Source: Symsagittifera roscoffensis
Lineage: Eukaryota; Xenacoelomorpha; Acoela; Convolutidae
Assembly: GCF_963678635.1 (NCBI RefSeq)
Contig: NC_087065.1
Span: 21,145,480-21,209,479 of the forward strand
DNA length: 64,000 nucleotides
Direction of reading: 5' to 3'
The number at the start of each line of letters is the position of its first letter. Position 1 is the stretch's first letter. Below, one piece after another: positions 10,901-25,900 of this stretch. The position numbers and the translations under genes were made by a program. A model generated the notes under the pieces. It made no database searches and was not told where the DNA came from. It was given only the letters and a program-made list of their open reading frames with translations.

Positions 10901-13900
10901 GATATTTTCTAACATTTCAACCTCATTTACTGCCAACAGTTTAATCTCAATTACTGCCAACAATTCAACCTCATTTACTGACAACAGTTTTTTCCAGCTT
11001 AAATCCTTGCGCAAAATCGCAATTAATGAAACAATGAAAACCAACTGAAATAAGCTAAATCATGGATTAATCTTCAATAAATTTCCTTTCAATTCGGCTA
11101 TCCTCCTAATAATTTCAAGTTAATTTCATGCAAGATTCAAATTAATTTCCGACTTTAATCCAAAATTCAATTAGAATTAAGAGATAAGAGTGTAGAAATT
11201 AGTTCCAAGACATTTTCAATTGATAATCTTTGTGCTGATAATGCAACTTAGTTAGGTAAGATTTTAGAGAAAACCAGAAAAATTAGATCATAACTTAAAG
11301 TTTTGATCACATACATATTATCAAGTCAAAACTAAAATTCGCTTATCCAAAAAAAAAACGATTTTGTTTATTCATTTCACAGAGGCGAAGCTGAGCTTCG
11401 CACCACTTGCAATACAGCAATTATAGACTGAGTGCACCATGACGCTAAATGGTGCAAACAGAACTTCGAACGATGCTACAACTGAAGACTTTGGGGTTGA
11501 AGTGGGGTTAATTTTTGGCAATCAAAAATTGGTGCCTTAGTTATATTGATCTCAAAGTTGCAACAGTTTAAGGACAAAAAATTCGGTAATTGAGCCGACA
11601 GAATTGAAGCCAACATCCAATAAGCTGAAACTCAGCCAAAAACTTTCATCAAAAAAAAAATATTGAAAAAAATCCATGTGACGCCCATATAATATTCATG
11701 ATGAAAAAAATCAGTAGCTCATCGAAAGTAAACTACATAATTTAGAAAATGAACCCACAGAGCTTTAGTCCACAACCATTAAGTCGGAAAATCATCAGAA
11801 GAAAAATAATATGAAAACTCTAATTTATACATACTATAGTTTGATTTTTTTTGAGAAAATGATCACGTCAGCATCATAAGTGATTCAACTGATTTTGTTG
11901 AACTAGTTGTTAAGCTGAAAAAAAGACAGTCTATATCAAAAAAAAAGAATGTCTATATTCCGATTTGATAACGTTTGCTAATCGCAAGCGTAACTACGAT
12001 GGGTTTCCAAAAAAATTTTCCTCAAAAAAGCTTGCTGGGGTATTTATCCCAAATACTAAAGGAGTTCATCCACGACTTTAGTTAAACAAGGATTTACGAC
12101 TTGTTCGTGGATTCCACTGACAATGGTTTAAAGCTCAGCAATTTCGTCATAATTCCACGAAATATCTAAATAAAAAAACGCAAGAACTGGTTTAGTTCAA
12201 TATAACAACCAAAATTGCAGATTCCGCTCACTAATTGCGGAACCCGCTTAGTTTTGCGGATTCCACTTATAAATTTTGCTGATTAACAACTTAAATTTTT
12301 CAGAATCCGCTTACAGTTGCAAAATCAACAGTTACAAAATCTACAGTTGCAGTTGCAAAATCTGCAATTCCAAAATGTACGTTAGAGGATTTTAACGCAG
12401 AATTGACAAAAAATTGTTGGTGAAACTCACTTACATTTTGGAACATGATTAAAGATTTGTCTCTGGATTCCACTGACCAACAGACACAAAACTGTGCGCC
12501 TATCCAGTGTACAGTTTGACCTCGTAATGATCGAATAATTAGTTTTGGCGCAACTTTAAGTCAAACTTAAATAAAATTGAGCGTGAACAATTTTGAATTC
12601 ATTTCCTGAAAGAAAAAAACAGCCAATCGAAGATTGGAAAAGAGTAATGAACGCTTTTTTGATAAAATGAAATCAACTAGAGAAAACTGGATCAAACGGT
12701 AAAGTTTTTATTCCGCTGCAAATCTTAAAATTAAACTCCACTTTCAAAACTAGAAATCGTTCTCTTTATTCGCGCCATTTCTACGTTTGTATTTGGAGAG
12801 TGCTATTTACGTCACTTTCAGCAGATGAATTCAATTGAACTCAAAAAGTACATTATAGCTAAGTGCATCAATATTTTAAGACTTTTTCCTGAAAAAGAAA
12901 AAATCAACAAGACCTATATTAGAGTCTTCACTACGCTCATTACTCTTAATAAATCACCAAGATCTACCTAATAATATTCATTACCTTCATAGCTCTTAAA
13001 AGGTTCGCTTTGTGGGAATATAAGAAAAGAGTACTATTAGATAAGAGATCCTCGAAATTTCTCAAACTGGTTCTTTTTTCAAGTTTTAACATGCAGAAAA
13101 AAATAAAAGTACTTGATCTAGAAAGCTTTGAAACATAGCTGATTTAAAACTACTGGAAAAAAAAAACAAAAAAAAGACTAAAAAGACTGAGAACAAATTT
13201 TAGCGTGAGTAATCTTTGCCGCCTTTCTTTTGTCAATTCTTCTTTATTAGCCCTGGCCCTACTTCCACCGTTATACATTTGGCCTTTCTTCCGAGAGAGA
13301 GAGAGAGAGAGAGATAGACAGTGTGAAATACTTTGGATCAAAATATTTCATACAGAAACAAAGCGTAGGTTTGCATCACTTGCGACACAACACAAACATT
13401 AAAAAAAAAGAAATCAAAAAAAGTTGAAAAAATAGGTCTACCAAAAACTTACTTTTCGCATGTCTCGATAGAAGTTCATTCTAGACAAACACGCCAGACC
13501 ATTGAGAATTAAATTAGCAACGGAACTTAACTAACGAATGGGGAACAACGCCGACATTCTTTGCGTTGAGCCGAAAAAAAATTATAAAAACATCTTTGAA
13601 ATTAAAAAAAAGTACAATGAACAACACTTGCACTTGCAACTACAATGAAAGTTGCTAACAGCACAAGAAAAACCCAAATGTGGCAACTAAGCTGACAAAA
13701 CTTGAGCAGTAAAACTAAAGTCCGACTATTCAATTTTTACGAAAAAAAATTCAATTGCATACATACCGAGGACCGACCGGGACTCGAACCCCTGACCTCA
13801 GGGTGCAAAGACAATGGCGTTATCTCTAGACCAAATAGGAACGAACCTGAAAATTGTTTAAGGTTCATTTAACAGTTAAAATTTTTGAACACTTGCAAAA

Positions 13901-16900
13901 ACTACCTGAATTTTTTAAAAAAAGGATCATTTTTGCCGAAAAAACAACAAAACAAACTCAAAGCCGACCATTCAATTCTCTAGGGAAAAACTTTCAATTT
14001 TATTCATAAAAAGGTCGGGCAGGGACTGGAACCCCAGACTTTATGGTGTAAAGGCATTCACGTTACCTCTAGGCCAATTACGAAAAGGTCTCAGAGTTGC
14101 TAGGGATCACTAATAAAGCAATTTCACAATTTCTTACAGACGAGTAAGATAAGTTGTTTACGGGGAAAAAAGTCTAGTTCGCGATTACAAGACCATTGCT
14201 CTCGCAAATGTAAAAAATGCAACGTATTAACTAGAATGAAAATCGGAGCTTCGCATCAACTGCGATATACCGCAAGCGCAACTTCGCAAGCTAGCAAATA
14301 GAAAATAAGAAGAAAGTAACTTTAAAAAACTTTCGCAAAAAAGAAAATAATTTCACAAAAAGTAAAAAAACACACAACCGCCAACTTTTACCGAGCAGCC
14401 CCTACGCCGAAAATAAGTGGGTGGACGCCCATTGAGTCGAAAACAAAAAAATCCACAAGAAATTGCTGTCATAGAAAAAAATTCAAAAATAGGTTCAAAA
14501 TTTTGATATCTAGCAACAGAAATTGCCTAAATTTTTCAAAAAAATTCACATCAACCTTTTATGCCTTTGAAGCGACACAAAATAAGGTAACTAAGCCGAT
14601 AAAAAGGACGAAAACCTTCAGTCCGACTAAAGCTTTGACAGCGAATGGGTATTAACTTTAAAAATTACAGGAGTAAATAAGAAAAACACTTGCATCTACG
14701 ATGAAAATTGCCGACAGCGCAAAAACTTTTCCCGAACCTTAACATGCTGGAAAAAAAACAAGGCCAGGCCGGGACTCAAACCCTAGACTTTATGGTACAA
14801 AAGCAATCACATTACCCCTAGGCCAAGTGTGAAAAGGTCGAAGTTGCTAAAGTTCACTTCACAAAATAAAGAAAGCAACTTCACAATTTCTTATAGATGT
14901 GAAAGAAGAAAAGTCTGATTCCTGATTACAAGACACTTGCTATCGCAGGTGTTAGTACCAGCTCAGATAAAAAATTTTCTATTTTAGTTTGTTTTTCTTA
15001 AGACAGATTCAAATTTCATCTTCCTCTCAGCAAAGAAAAAGAAGTGAACTTAAAAAGAAGTCAAAAGACGAAAAATCGAATGTTAGCGTCAACGAAACTC
15101 TCATAACAACTTTGAAAGGGAAGCGCGCCGAAAAAACGCATTTTTTGGTCAAACTGTTCCAAAAAGAGCCAAATAACACCTTTTAGGCCTGTTTTTTCCA
15201 AAATGTTGCATAAGGATGCAGATTTTACATAAGGATGCAGAAAAATTGAGAAACTGCTATAACACTGTGCTCCTGTTAAGTAAAGATGGTTGAATTTCCT
15301 ATCGCACAAAAAAGGCTAATATCGTCTTTTCACTCATTCACAAAAAATCGAATCAACAAACAGACTTTTCCAAAAAACGAACCAAAATTTCCTGCTAAAA
15401 ACTCTTCAAGTCGTAAGAATTGAGAAAACAGCATACCTGACTCTTTTGCTTTTCAATATCCTTCGCATTTGCGTCGCCAGTGGCTTCCTTCTCGAACTCC
15501 TTAGCACCCCCTGAGACTAGTAATTCGGACCCCGCAGCTCCATTGCTTTCTTCATTATCCACATTAACTTCCTGTTCCATGCTGTTGCTCTTACTTGAGT
15601 CTGCGCTGGATTTCTTCCGAATTATTAGATCTTCTCTAGCATTCTTCTGACATCCGAAGTAAGCGAGAATATGGTCTAAGTCCAGCTTTGCAAGGGCCAT
15701 GTCACAAACTGATATCAGCTTATATCGAAGCTTTTCTTGCCTTTCGGTTGGACCAGAACCTAAACCAAAGCACCTTAAAACAAAAAGGTTTTTTCTCCTA
15801 TCTTCCGAAATTCAAAAATAGTAGCGCGCAAAGCTGCTTCGACAAACACAGATCTTGTAAACTTTTCGGAACTCTTTTTTTTTCGAATTTTATTACTAAA
15901 ATTGTTTTAAATTTCTGAATGTTACAAATAGAGGAGTCCATTTTGTTTATCTGAATTTGCATTTATCTGCTCTATAGTTTCGAGTTCAACAGAAGGTGAC
16001 TTGCATTCAAAAGTATGTATCTTCGGCAACATTTCGGAGACTGGATCGCGTGCAACTTAAGTTTCATATTGCTGTTGAATCTTTTAAAATTATGCCAATT
16101 GCATGAGTTTGAGATTTGAAGTTACACCATCTGAATGGAGATGCGCGAATACCCTTCAGTTGTTCCGATAATAATACTTCTGATACATGCTTACTTAATG
16201 CGACCGGATAAGTTATGTATAACTGTTTTAATAACTGTCACAAACATCAGAAAAACTCCAGAGAGTACCTTGACCCAGCATGCACATGAGAATTTCAATT
16301 TTTTTGGAAAATCACAAAAAACGACGGCATATCAATAAAACTTAAAGGCTTCTAGGAGGCAAGATTTGCAAACCCTACGAGTACCCTGACAGCACACAAC
16401 TATAGGTCTAGGACTTTCCTACAGGGCTGAGTTTCAAAAATTTTGAATTTTATTAAAATTTATAATAACTAGAAGTTTATAATACCCAGGGTTTCTTGAA
16501 AGCTTTTGAAAAAGCATAAAAAAGTCACATCCTGGAAGCTTAAAGTATGTGAGCAGTGGAGCGCAGCCTGTGTTTAGACAACCGCGTATTCATAATTGTC
16601 AGTATTTAGACAAATACTGTATGAACCAATCAGAATCGAGAAAAGACATAAATAATCCAAAATAAACTATAATTATTTATTATTTTCTTCTTTGTCTCGA
16701 TTCTGATTGGTTGAAACAGTATTTGTCAAAATACTGACGAGTCTGAATACGCGGTTGTCTAAATACTGCTATGTAACCGTGAGCAGTGATAATTGGAGGC
16801 ATTATTTTTAACCCTAGAGAACCATGACATCACCCAGCCATAGGGTTGGGAATTTTAATTCATAATGTTTAGATTTTATTCAACCTAAGCTTTTTGAAAT

Positions 16901-19900
16901 TGCGTTCAAAAAAAATCTCAAGAACTAAAAAAGATTTGGCTATTCATATTTGGAGGCCAATTTCGCAATCCATGAGAAAACCCTGACAGCACCCCACCAT
17001 AACAGATTTGGTGAAATAAACGCTGAAAAACGCACGTTACATAATGTATAGATGGATGATTCCCACCTTTATGCTACCTAATAGTGCACTGCCCTCCCGC
17101 ATCCCACCCGACATCATAGCGACAGCCTTACATTCGGGCCTTCCAATTGGCCTAGCATTCATAAACTGGAAAATCGAAACAATTTCTTAAGCATTGAAAT
17201 ATACCCTATAGCTTACTTAACCATGCATAGATACGTTGTGCGCTTAACCGTTGCGAAAAAGCTAAAAGATGGCAAGATACGTGTCACACGCATTTAAATA
17301 TAGTAGAGATTTGAATGCTCGTTTGATAAAGCGAAATTATTAAATATTTCATTGAAAAAACAACCGGGTTGTACTTACCCAGATATGTTGTGAAAGTTAT
17401 ATCCACATTCAAATCATTCGCAAACTCATAGACCAGCTCTTCGTACATCTTAACTGCATCTTCCGCATTTATTGTCGTCGCAGTCTTCTGAAGGTACGAC
17501 AGTTTTGCTTCTTTTATAAACTCAGGATAACTCTTTTCCTTGACCGGTTTCTCATTACTGGTTGCAGCAGTCGCTGAATCTTTCTTTGGAGAAATACACA
17601 GCGGGCCCAGTTGGTACTTTAACGGATAGGAACTACAAGATTTTCCAGGCTCGTTTCCTATGAATGAAATTTTACCCGAGAGGTAACTACCCGAAGTGTA
17701 CTGTTTCGGCAGTTTATCTTCGGCAATCGGTGAGACGAACATATGCGTCATTTCCCCTTTCGCTAAACTGGTGGACTTGAAGGTTCGTTCTGAGACTAAT
17801 GCGTGTGTAGTATAAAAAGAGAGATTTATGTTGGGTTGTTTTCGCGAAATTATGAATTGAAGAGCTTGAAGTTTGTCCAACACTTCGTATTTCGGGTGTC
17901 TAATCCACATTTTAATAGTGTAATCACCTGCAGAAAAATGTATTGTTAGCCCAATAAATTTTCAAAAGAAAAAATGACAAAAAGAAGAACCCTGATAGAT
18001 AAAGAATAGAAGCGTATTTTTACCATCCTCTATACAAAAAAAAACATATTCAAATTCTGGGTACAAATTAGCAATTTATGGACAAGTGCTTTCAAGAGCA
18101 GTGTTGACTGGAAGTCTTAATAAGGCGATAACTTAATTTCTGAACATACAAGGGACACGATTTCCAGACTATCTTAAGAATGCCTACTTGTTTTTGTTGA
18201 CTATTCTACATTAATTCACCACTCATTTAATTGTTTGGCGTAACTGCTAGTCAATTAAAACACTTCACGGTAAGTCCAACAATAAATCATGGTTCCTAAA
18301 AGCAGTTGGGCGAACATTTGCGACACCTATTTTTCAAAAAAATCAAGACACTATCAAAGGAACCAAAAGACACTAAATTTAAATGGGATGATTACTATTA
18401 CTTCTAAGAATAATGGAAGTTACACACAATTTCTCCAAAAAAGATACATTCTTTTTCTGGGAATTAAAATAAGATCTAACAATGAAACAGGACTGTTATG
18501 TTGAATAATAGCCCAGAGGAGACGTCACTCGACAGATCGAAAGATCTCTTGATGATATCCCAAGTTGGTGCTTCATCAAATTATGATTAAATCGATCTTT
18601 GATTGTAACATACCGAATTGATGAAAATAAACAATTATTATAGTTATTCCTTTGAGTCACTTAGGAGAGCACGGAAATATTGAGAAAAATTGCACAGCTT
18701 GGCAACAAATCATCTCCCTTCCAATTCACGCACATGTTAAAAACAGACAGTAGGAATTGTCAATGAACGCAGGTAAACAAAAAAAACTAACTTTCCGAGA
18801 TCCTGTTTTCGAAATATAAAGTAAAAAAATATATGACCTTAAAGCTATTTGAACTACTAGAACAGTCTAGTCTATGAGTGAGACTTTTTTTGATTGAAAT
18901 CAACTGAAATCGGGATGATGAAACCAGTTTGAGAAAACTGGATCAATAGGCAAACTTTTAATTCCGCTGGGATAACTAAAATTAAATTCAACACAGGCGA
19001 AGCATTGCTTCGCAAAAATTAGGAAGTAAACCTCAAATTGCTTAAAAAAATTCGGCAACCTCTGAGATTCCAACCTGCGACCTACATATTAAGAGACACA
19101 TTAACCATTCAGCGACAGAAGCTTAATAGGTTCTAAACACTAGCCACAAATTAAGCAGAGAACAGCTATGTAATTTCCAATGCTACATTGAAATTTCGAC
19201 ATAGTGAACACTTTTAATGACCAGTTATATTTGCGAGTTAGGATAGAAAAAAAGGTTCGTAATCACACACCAAGCTGATCGCAAGTGTAAAAACTGGATC
19301 AATAGGTGAAGTTTTAATTCTACTGAGATAACTGAAATTAAATTAGTAAATTTGAAACTAGAAGTCTATCACTTTTTACGAGGCCTTTACACTTTTGCTG
19401 TTCGATAGAGAAGTTTGCCTTCCTTTTAACAAAGGAAATGACCTGAACTTAAAAAGAAATCAAAAGTCGAACCGCGAAAAATTAAATTTGAGCCTGCACA
19501 AATTGTAAAAATTTTTCCTGAAAAAATCATCTTGACCTATATAAGAGTCTAAACTGCGTTCATCGACTCTTAGACATTAAAAAGCTAAGAGGTAAATTGT
19601 TCTCGGGTAACATATTGCCTATCATCAGTCTGCTTCTATATTCTGGATTTGAATACTTTAATAGATGTCAGAAAACGCCTGGCCAAATTTACATTTGCCC
19701 ACCTTTCGTGAGACTACATGAGTATTTGTCCGCTTTGAAGTCGCCATATCCCATCACTTGTTTGTTACTGTCAAACATAATCCACATCTGGCTATCATAC
19801 TGGCTCTCATATAACATCGAACCCAGCAGAGGACATTCTGGGTACACATCCTTCTCCTTCCCACTGTGGCTGTACAAATAGGTCAACTCCAGGGCATACA

Positions 19901-22900
19901 TCAACTCTTTCAAATCACATGATGATGCATCTTGTTCACTCGTCTCTTCGCTGATTGGCTGACATAGATAGCGCCCGTCCACCATGGGTCCAAGGGAGTT
20001 GCAGTCTCTTTCTGAGTCGAGAGGAACAATTTTGTAGTCGGTGGGCCGTAAAGGGGTAATGAGGTGATTCAAAACTGCGTTGGGTTCCACTGTGCAACGA
20101 CTGAGGCGGTTCTAAATCACAGAAGTTAATTGAAGCTTTTGAAGTCAACGATGAATACATCAGCTATGTCCATATGCATTTAAATCCCCAGTTCAAGATT
20201 TAAACGTAATTTCGACCACTGAACAAGAGGCAGAACTTTTTTTTATGTTGAGCCCGATAAAAGTAATGTGGGTCGAGCGATACTTCATATTAAAGCCCTT
20301 TTAGTCGCGGTTTTATCAATATCATCAAAAGTCTACAGTTTTTTTTAATGTATCTATTTTTGCTAATATAACAGTGATAAGAACTTTGTGTGCTACTTGC
20401 ACAGCACCCGACTATTTTATTTCTTCTGGGTTTTTCATCAAAAAATTTCATCATAATTTTTCAGGGTCGCCACTGGCGAAGCGGGGCTTCGCGCCATTTG
20501 AGAAACAAAGGTAAATGATACGCATTAGTTTCAATTACTTAGTATCGCAAAAAGAAACGAATTTCCCAAAAACTCTTAGAATCCAACCTTAGAAACTGCA
20601 ATGACAACTACCATACACTAAAAATATATCGGTAACTGAGCAGTCGGAATGTAAACTAATAGATACATAATTTATCAAAAAAATGGCCCAACGTTTTTGT
20701 TGTTCAAGAAAGATGAACAACTCAGAGACAAACAAAAAGGTTTCAAAAAATGAAAAACATTTTGTGCTATTGGCTCCGATTTTCTCTAAGCAAAAACACA
20801 AATACAGGGTGATATCTTACAATAGGTGGTAATTTTGAGTATAGTGCATCTTTTAAATTTGAAAACGATAATGCATAATATAGTCATTTAATTTTGAATC
20901 ACTTGTATTAAGACTAAGATAGTTTTTCTAAAGACATTACTCTGCCAAATGAAATGCTATTCAAAATTTCACATTTTACGCATCTTTTTTGGCTTTGAAA
21001 TAATTTTTAAATAATGTGCGAAGTATAACAAAAAGCGATGCAGCTATTTAATTTGATCCTGCCACCTATTGTAATATATCACCAAATACAATTCCAAGGA
21101 AAATTGATAGTAAAACCAAGTTTAAAAGTATTTTTAAGCCATCTAAATTGGAGTTTAAGAAATTTGAGCAATTGAAAACCAAATAATTAGAAAATTCAAA
21201 TCTTAAGCTAACTCAGTCACGCTGCGGACAAACTGCATTAACAAGCAGTAGCATAAAATATAGCCAATAGTCAAATGGAAAAGAGTCAAAGAACGCAAAG
21301 AAACAAAAGCAATTTATGATTGGCACTTTTTTGATAAAAGTGACTCAATTTGAGAAAACTGGAGTTTTGGGAAATGTTTTTAATCCGTTGAAAAATCTAA
21401 AAATTAAATTCCACTTTCGAAACTATAAATCAATCATTTCCTCGCGCCATTTCCTCTTTCGCAATCCGAGAGCGAAATTTGCCCACCCTTTACCAAACGC
21501 ACTTGAATTGCACTCAAAAAGAGCACATATATCTAAGAGATTTCATAGATGCATTAATATTTACACATGCACTTTCTGTAGTTATTAGAGCATTTCAAGA
21601 CTTTTCCCGAAACAAAAACGAAAAAAAAATATCAAGACCTAAGTAAGAGCCTGAACTACGTTCATCGACTCTTAAACACGACAAAATCAATTTTACAACT
21701 TCAAAGTAAAAAATATTTCGCTTTACAGCTCTTTGTGAAATCTGAAAGCTGAGTAATCTGAAATCCACTTTCGAAATTAGAAGCTGATCACGCTTTTTGT
21801 GACCTTTACACTTTTGACTTTTGTTGTTCGATAGTGGAGTTTGCATGCACTTTCTGTAGTTAATAGAGCATTTCCAGACTTTTACCGAAACAAAAACGAA
21901 AAAAATATATATCAAGACCTAAGTAAGAGCCTGAACTACGTTCATCGACTCTTAAACACGACAAAATCAATTTTACAACTTCAAAGTAAAAAATATTTCG
22001 CTTTACAGCTCTTTGTGAAATCTGAAAACTGAGAAATCTGAAATCCACTTTCGAAATTAGAAGCTGATCACGCTTTTTGTGACCTTTACACTTTTGACTT
22101 TTGTTGTTCGATAGTGGTGTTTGCCTTCCTTTTAACAAAGGAAATGAACTGAGCTTAAAAAGAAACCAAAAGTCAAAAACGAAAAATCATATTGAACATG
22201 AACAAATTTTTAAGACTTTTCCTGAAAAAACAAAGTCATCACGACCTATATAATAGTCTAGACTAGGTTCATTGACACTTCAAAAAAAAGAAAGCTTTTA
22301 CAGCAAGCTTTGACACACGAAGTCCAAACCTTGTCATTGAAGGCAGAAAAACCCAAGTTTTAAAAAGCACAGGTCCTGGTCGGAATCAAACCACCGAACC
22401 TTTGCAGCCTTCAGCGGGTGTCATACCACTACACAAAAAGGGCAGCTGAACGTCACAACTTAATACTACCTAATAAACAAAACTCAATTTTGCCCAGTCT
22501 AGTTACAGATTTCAAGTCACTTGCTCTCTCAAACGTAATTTGAACTAGCCTCAAGATCTATGCGAAGAGGCGGCGCAAAATGATCCGTGGTGAAGTTGTC
22601 GCAGCTGGGAATGACTCCTTGGAACGAAACTACCATCTTGACAAAACTGTTCACCGACCACGAGTTCAACTGAGCCAGACACAACTCTAGAAGAACATTC
22701 GGTACTACGTGAAAGCTGTAGGACGTACTTGATTCGCTCTCCAATACAAACTGTTTATGATGCGACCATTCTGTGTGCATAGAGCACTCTTTGATTTGCA
22801 CCATATGCAGATTTAACTTCGCCGCGGCTTCAGAAGACAATGACGTGAATTTAATAGTCACAAAACTTGCACCTTGAGGTGGTCGCAAAAACTTCCGAAT

Positions 22901-25900
22901 TATCTTTCCCGAGGATAATTGGATAGAATCGAAACAGAATTCAGTATCACTCGACGTCTCATTGAGAGGTTTCAAGACAGTAACAGGAAACCGGAACAAA
23001 GGTCCATAGTCGAAATTCTTCTCATCATACGCCATGATTTCAGCGTAATGAGCACCTGGTTTGAGGTAGGACGTATCGACAGTAGCGTAAAACCCGCGCG
23101 TATTGTTAGTCATATATACACAACTCGGAACTGTAACCCACGATTCGGAAGCAGCAAGAGCTAATGCAACTGAGAAATCGCACTTGGTTTCACTGTCAAC
23201 TCTCGGTGAAAATTTGACGTCAACTGTGACGTAATGTCTAGACACACTCTTGTCAAAATCCGATTTATTGTGTAGTAAAATTCCGTTCTTCTGGCCTTTA
23301 GCTGTTGTTGTTTTCAAGTACATATGATTCAAATTGTCCATTTTAGGCGCGAATTCCTTGAAGTGATTAAAACTTTTCAAACTCTGTACAACTCCAGCAC
23401 CAGATGAGAAACTGCAATGATCTGGCATTTTCAAGGCAGTATTCTTCAGTGTCCTTTCAATTGAAGACGGTGTGTAATCTAAACCTATCTGTTTCAGTCC
23501 CGATAGAATAAGAGCGATATTCCCTGCAGCGTTAGGCGAAGACATACTAGTTCCATTCATAAGCTCTTCGCCCTTCATTAACGTCTGAGCTACACTCGTG
23601 ATTGCGCCTCCTGGCGCACAAACTGTAACTCCTAGACCCCCGTCCATACAGGGACCTCTGGAAGACCAATAGTAATGTTGCGAGGCACAATTCGGATTGT
23701 CCAATGCATACTGTGCTTTCCGCATCGCCGGGGAGAGATAAGCTGTGACAGTGAAAGCTCCATTCAAAGATGCAGCGGGAGCACCGCCGGTTCGTAGACC
23801 TGGTCCTGCGTTTCCGTGACTGGTAACGAAGCACAGGTTGTATTTGTGAATTGATCTCTCGATCGCCTCCATGATTCTCCCTGCGTTTTGAAAAGCAGCT
23901 GGCTCGCCGAAGCTGTGACAAGATAATTTATACTTGAAAACTTTTTTAAAAACTATTTTTCTTAAAATAACCCCATTACTCGTCATGTTTGATTGGTTGT
24001 TTTCGAACAAGGACGAGATTAAAATGACTTGGGTCTGTTTTTTTAATACAAAATTTTTTGACTTTCTAGTTTTCAAGCATAACTGTAGTTTGCGATGTCG
24101 ATTTTGTTTCTGTTGCAGTATTCCATGGCTCGCATAAGAGCAGTACCAGTCTCCATGGCACTCAGTCTGGAGTCTCCAATCTTGATACTGGAACATAATT
24201 TATAAAGATAAAATTATATACCACCTACCATTCGGAAAATAGTCAACCGCAGCTGACTTCCAATTGTAAACGGAAATGAATTTTATTCAATGCTATCATC
24301 AGTAATCATAAAACGATTTTTCACCATAAAGTTGTCCTGATCACTATATCTTAAACATAGCAAAAAGACAGTTGGAGAAGAGTAAATGAACGCAAGTAAA
24401 AAGAAAAAAACATTGATTTGTTTTTTTGAAAAAAAATTTTCGAATTTTTATTTAAAAAATAAATAGCCTTAAAGCACTTTAAATTTCGATTGAGGTTTTT
24501 CGATAAAAACTAACTCAATTTGACAAAACTGGATTGTTTTTCTTGATATAAATTCCAAAAAAGGCAGAAAATATCCCAAACGAAGTTACATGCACCATGA
24601 GAAAACTTACAAGGTATGCTAGAAAGAAGTCGAATCTTCAAAAAGTCCTTTCTGCCGAACTCTCGGTCTTTTCCTTTTCAAGCATGGGTGTTACAGCACT
24701 TAGGAAGAAAAGTGAACCTTCAAAAAAGTCGGGCTACAAGAGCAGCCGACAAAAATAAACATACGGACGATGGTCCGAAAAGGCACAAAAATTCTAGTTT
24801 GCAAAAAACATGTCGCGTTAGGATTCGAACAACAAGCCTTTGTCGTCTCAAGCAGTTGTGTTACCTACCTCTACGTCAGATGTGCACGATGGTTGATTGA
24901 ATTCATATTTAAACATTAGCGAGAAAACGACAAAAAAGCAACTCTAACAAGAGAAATAAGAAAAGATAAAAAAGCTTAGAAAATTCGAACTTTTGCTGTG
25001 ACCGATTCGATCCTACGACTAGGAGATTTAGAGTACCCTGTTCTCATATCTGCGCCACGAGCCCTTGACAATTCACTAACACTTAGAACAAATAAAACAG
25101 CTACATATGCTAATAAAATGCCCATGTGATCCGACAAAAGTGGCACCAAACACAAAAAGACTATTTGACACTCAATAATTTGGAATTTAATAAGTTGAGG
25201 GCATCCATATTCACTTTGCATGTAATAAATTGGAAAGCATAAAGCCAAATTATGTGTAAATCATGCATTTCAAAAAAATGCGTGATATAGTGAGTTGGAA
25301 ACTTCCAAAAATCGATTTTTTTGTACTGCTGTTTGAAACAAGTAGCTTTTTTTGTTTCATTTGATGAATTAAAAATGCATCAACTGTATTAACTTATTAA
25401 AAATCGAATGTCAAAGCACATGCTATCAAAAACTCGTAAAGGTGGCACAAAAAGTTGTCCCAATATCTGCGACTTAGGTTGGAAAAAAATAAAAGTTGTA
25501 CTATCACATTTTTCTGGTTAAAGCTTGCAAGTGTAATAATCAAGCGGTAACTGAGCCAAAAAACCTGAGCAGAAACCCTTCATACCGAGTAAGAAACATT
25601 TGAAAAAAAGCATTTAAGTCCCCCTAAACACACGCACACAAAAAAATTTCAGTCATCGAACGACAATGACAGGCCACCAAGTCAATATTAAATAAGCCGA
25701 TACCTTCAATGAATTTTTAACAAATCGAGTTGGTAAATACTACCAAAATGAAAAGCAAATTTTGATTAAGCCGTATATTGAAAATGATAACAGTCTCAAA
25801 ATATACATGTTGAAACAGAAATGCCCATTACATGAATGAGTCCAGGATATGGATGATACCTGTGAGCAATGTTAATTACCAGGGGAAAGTCTAGTACCCG

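Noticed and set aside
23912-24084. A canonical GT-AG reading of TPP2 intron 5
   Set aside because: Exon ...TAC A|GTTATG joined to CACAG|CTTCGG shifts the frame and loses the conserved FGEPAAF and all downstream protein.
22529-24196. A single continuous 555-codon frame across the TPP2 catalytic region
   Set aside because: The first ~90 residues do not resemble TPP2 and the upstream exon's conserved residues ([14 protein letters not shown]) are in another frame. The frame just happens to be open through the 170-bp intron.
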